Origin: Dysidea avara | Taxonomy: Eukaryota > Porifera > Demospongiae > Dictyoceratida > Dysideidae | Direction: 5' to 3' | Assembly: GCF_963678975.1 (NCBI RefSeq) | Contig: NC_089284.1 | Location: 2,231,001 to 2,295,000 of the forward strand | DNA length: 64,000 nucleotides | Shown here: in pieces, positions 62,581-64,000 of the stretch | Numbering within the stretch: position 1 is the first letter of the stretch | Layout of the letters: every line of letters begins with the position of its first letter | The notes under the pieces: model-generated | Seen by the model: only the letters and a program-made list of their open reading frames with translations | Told to the model about the DNA's origin: nothing | The model's database searches: none | Made by a program: the position numbers and the translations under genes

Positions 62581-62649
62581 GCGAGATCGAGATACTCTAA
62601 TAGAACAGTCACCCTAATAGAGCATTCAGCTAATTTATTTACTCCATTA

Positions 62650-64000
62650 TAGAATTCTATTACATTGCAAGTTATTCTGTAGGGAGTTCAGCTGCAAACA
62701 GTTAATCTTATAGACAGTTCAGCAAGAAGCAAGTCACCCTATAGAGAGTTCAGCTACAGATATATCGCTGTAGTGATTCAGAAGAATCAGAACATTACAA
62801 ATCACACTGAAGAGAGTTCAGCTATAAACAAGTCATGCACCCTGTGGAGAGTTTGGCTACATTCTCTAGAGAGTTCAGCTATAAACAAGTCACTGTGGAG
62901 AGAGTTCAGCTACAAAGAAACTACCCTGTAGAGAGTTCATCTATACAAACAAGTTAACCTATAGAGACCAGCTGCAAACAAGTAACCCTGTAGAGATTTC
63001 AGCTACAGACAAGTCACTGTATAGTTTATACAATGTTCAGCTACAAGTAAGTCACTCTGTAAAGAATTCAGCTACATACAAGTCACTCTGTAGAGAATTT
63101 TGCTACAAACAAGTCACCCACTGTAGAGAGATCAGCTACAACCAAATCACCCTGTAGAGAGATCAGCTACAAACAATCACCCTGTAGAGAGTTCAGTTAC
63201 AAACACATCACCCTGTAGAGAGATCAGCTACAAACAAATCGCCTTGCAGTGAGTTCAGCTACAAACAAATTACCCTGTAGAGAGATCAGCCACAAACAAA
63301 ACACCGTGTAGAGACTTCAGCTACAAACAAATCAACCTGTAGAGATTTCAGTTACAAACAAATCACCCACTGTAGAGAGATCAGCTACAACCAAATCACC
63401 CTGTAGAAAGATCAGCTACAAACAATCACCCTGTAGAGAGATCAGCTACAAACAAATCACCCTGTAGAGAGATCAGCTACAAACAAATCACCCTGTAGAG
63501 AGTTCAGCTACAAACAAATCACCCTGTAGAGAGTTCAGCTGCAAACAAATCACCCTGTAGAGAGTTCAGCTACAAAAAAATCACCCTGTAGAGAGATCAG
63601 CTATATAGACATTAGACACAATATAGGGAATTCAGTTACAAGCAAATCACCCTGTAGAGACTTCAGTTACAAACACATCACCCTGTAGAGAGATCAGCTA
63701 CAAACAAATTACCTTGCAGTGAGTTCAGCTACAAACAAATTACCCTGTAGAGAGATCAGCTACAAACAAAATACCTTGCAGTGAGTTCAGCTACAAACAA
63801 ATCAACCTGTAGAGATTTCAGTTACAAACAAATCGCCCACTATAGAGAGATCAGCTACAACCAAATCACCCTGTAGAGAGATCAGCTACAAACAATCACC
63901 CTGTAGAGAGATCAGCTACAAACAAATCACCCTGTAGAGAGTTCAGCTACAAACAAATCACCCTGTAGAGAGTTCAGCTGCAAACAAATCACCCTGTAGA
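62650..64000. repeat. 31-bp minisatellite, >40 copies, runs off the window
   Basis: The unit is TCACCCTGTAGAGAG(A/T)TCAGCTACAAACAAA. It is degenerate at the left (62650-63100) and almost uniform after 63400, suggesting growth from the right. Variant units (CCCACTGTAG...ACAACC) recur at 63117, 63366 and 63836, a higher-order pattern. Because the unit is 31 bp, no conserved frame exists. Confidence 0.97.

Noticed and set aside
62650-64000. Regular 31-bp repeats resembling a CRISPR array
   Set aside because: Units abut directly with no unique spacers, they are degenerate at one end, and the context is an animal genome; this is a minisatellite.

Overview
This is a eukaryotic, animal nuclear sequence. 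Genes are split by many very short GT-AG introns (several 43-60 bp). The gene set is metazoan: a Mediator subunit, a GAP1-type RasGAP, a receptor tyrosine kinase and ESS2. A broken gene of the sponge 'short-chain collagen C4' type, together with tightly packed genes, AT-rich DNA and many small transposon remnants, points to a demosponge. That assignment is an inference from gene content. Exon models were built by hand from splice sites, reading phase and remembered homologues; in every model the phases join without stops.

Layout. (1) 1-15942: a GAGT microsatellite, then the C-terminal ~900 residues of MED23 on +, whose introns carry a LINE nested in a TIR element, further MITEs and a (GT)n tract starting at a splice donor. 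(2) 16500-20038 (-): a PPM1E/F-type PP2C phosphatase, divergent from (3) 20362-20991 (+): the V-ATPase V0 c'' proteolipid. (4) A ~390-bp foldback, then 21862-29825 (-): an 887-aa RasGAP of the RASA2/3/4 type (C2-C2-RasGAP-PH-BTK). (5) 30250-36255 (-): a small acidic protein resembling CCDC117/HCFC1R1. (6) 36641-40609 (+): a single-pass receptor kinase with an NFG in place of DFG. (7) 40727-43313 (-): a ferric-chelate-reductase-1-like protein (reeler, DOMON, cytochrome b561). (8) 43461-53327 (-): a Sel1-repeat protein with a mitochondrial-like N-terminus; a 4.8-kb intron holds a ~4-kb block bounded by inverted repeats. (9) 53.2-61.4 kb: a segmental duplication. Copy A has intact exon 1 of the Sel1 gene and a decayed ESS2 fragment; copy B has a decayed Sel1 exon 1 and the intact ESS2 gene. 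A frameshifted, truncated collagen gene lies between them. (10) 61.8-64.0 kb: an unclassified dispersed repeat running into a 31-bp minisatellite that continues past the window edge.

The genes are mostly unrelated housekeeping or signalling loci packed head-to-head or tail-to-tail, not an operon or a functional cluster. The points most worth following are the likely catalytically altered receptor kinase, the tandem duplication with reciprocal decay, an internal motif shared by unrelated MITE families, and microsatellites that form splice signals in MED23. I found no tRNA, rRNA or CRISPR and no convincing new multi-gene system.
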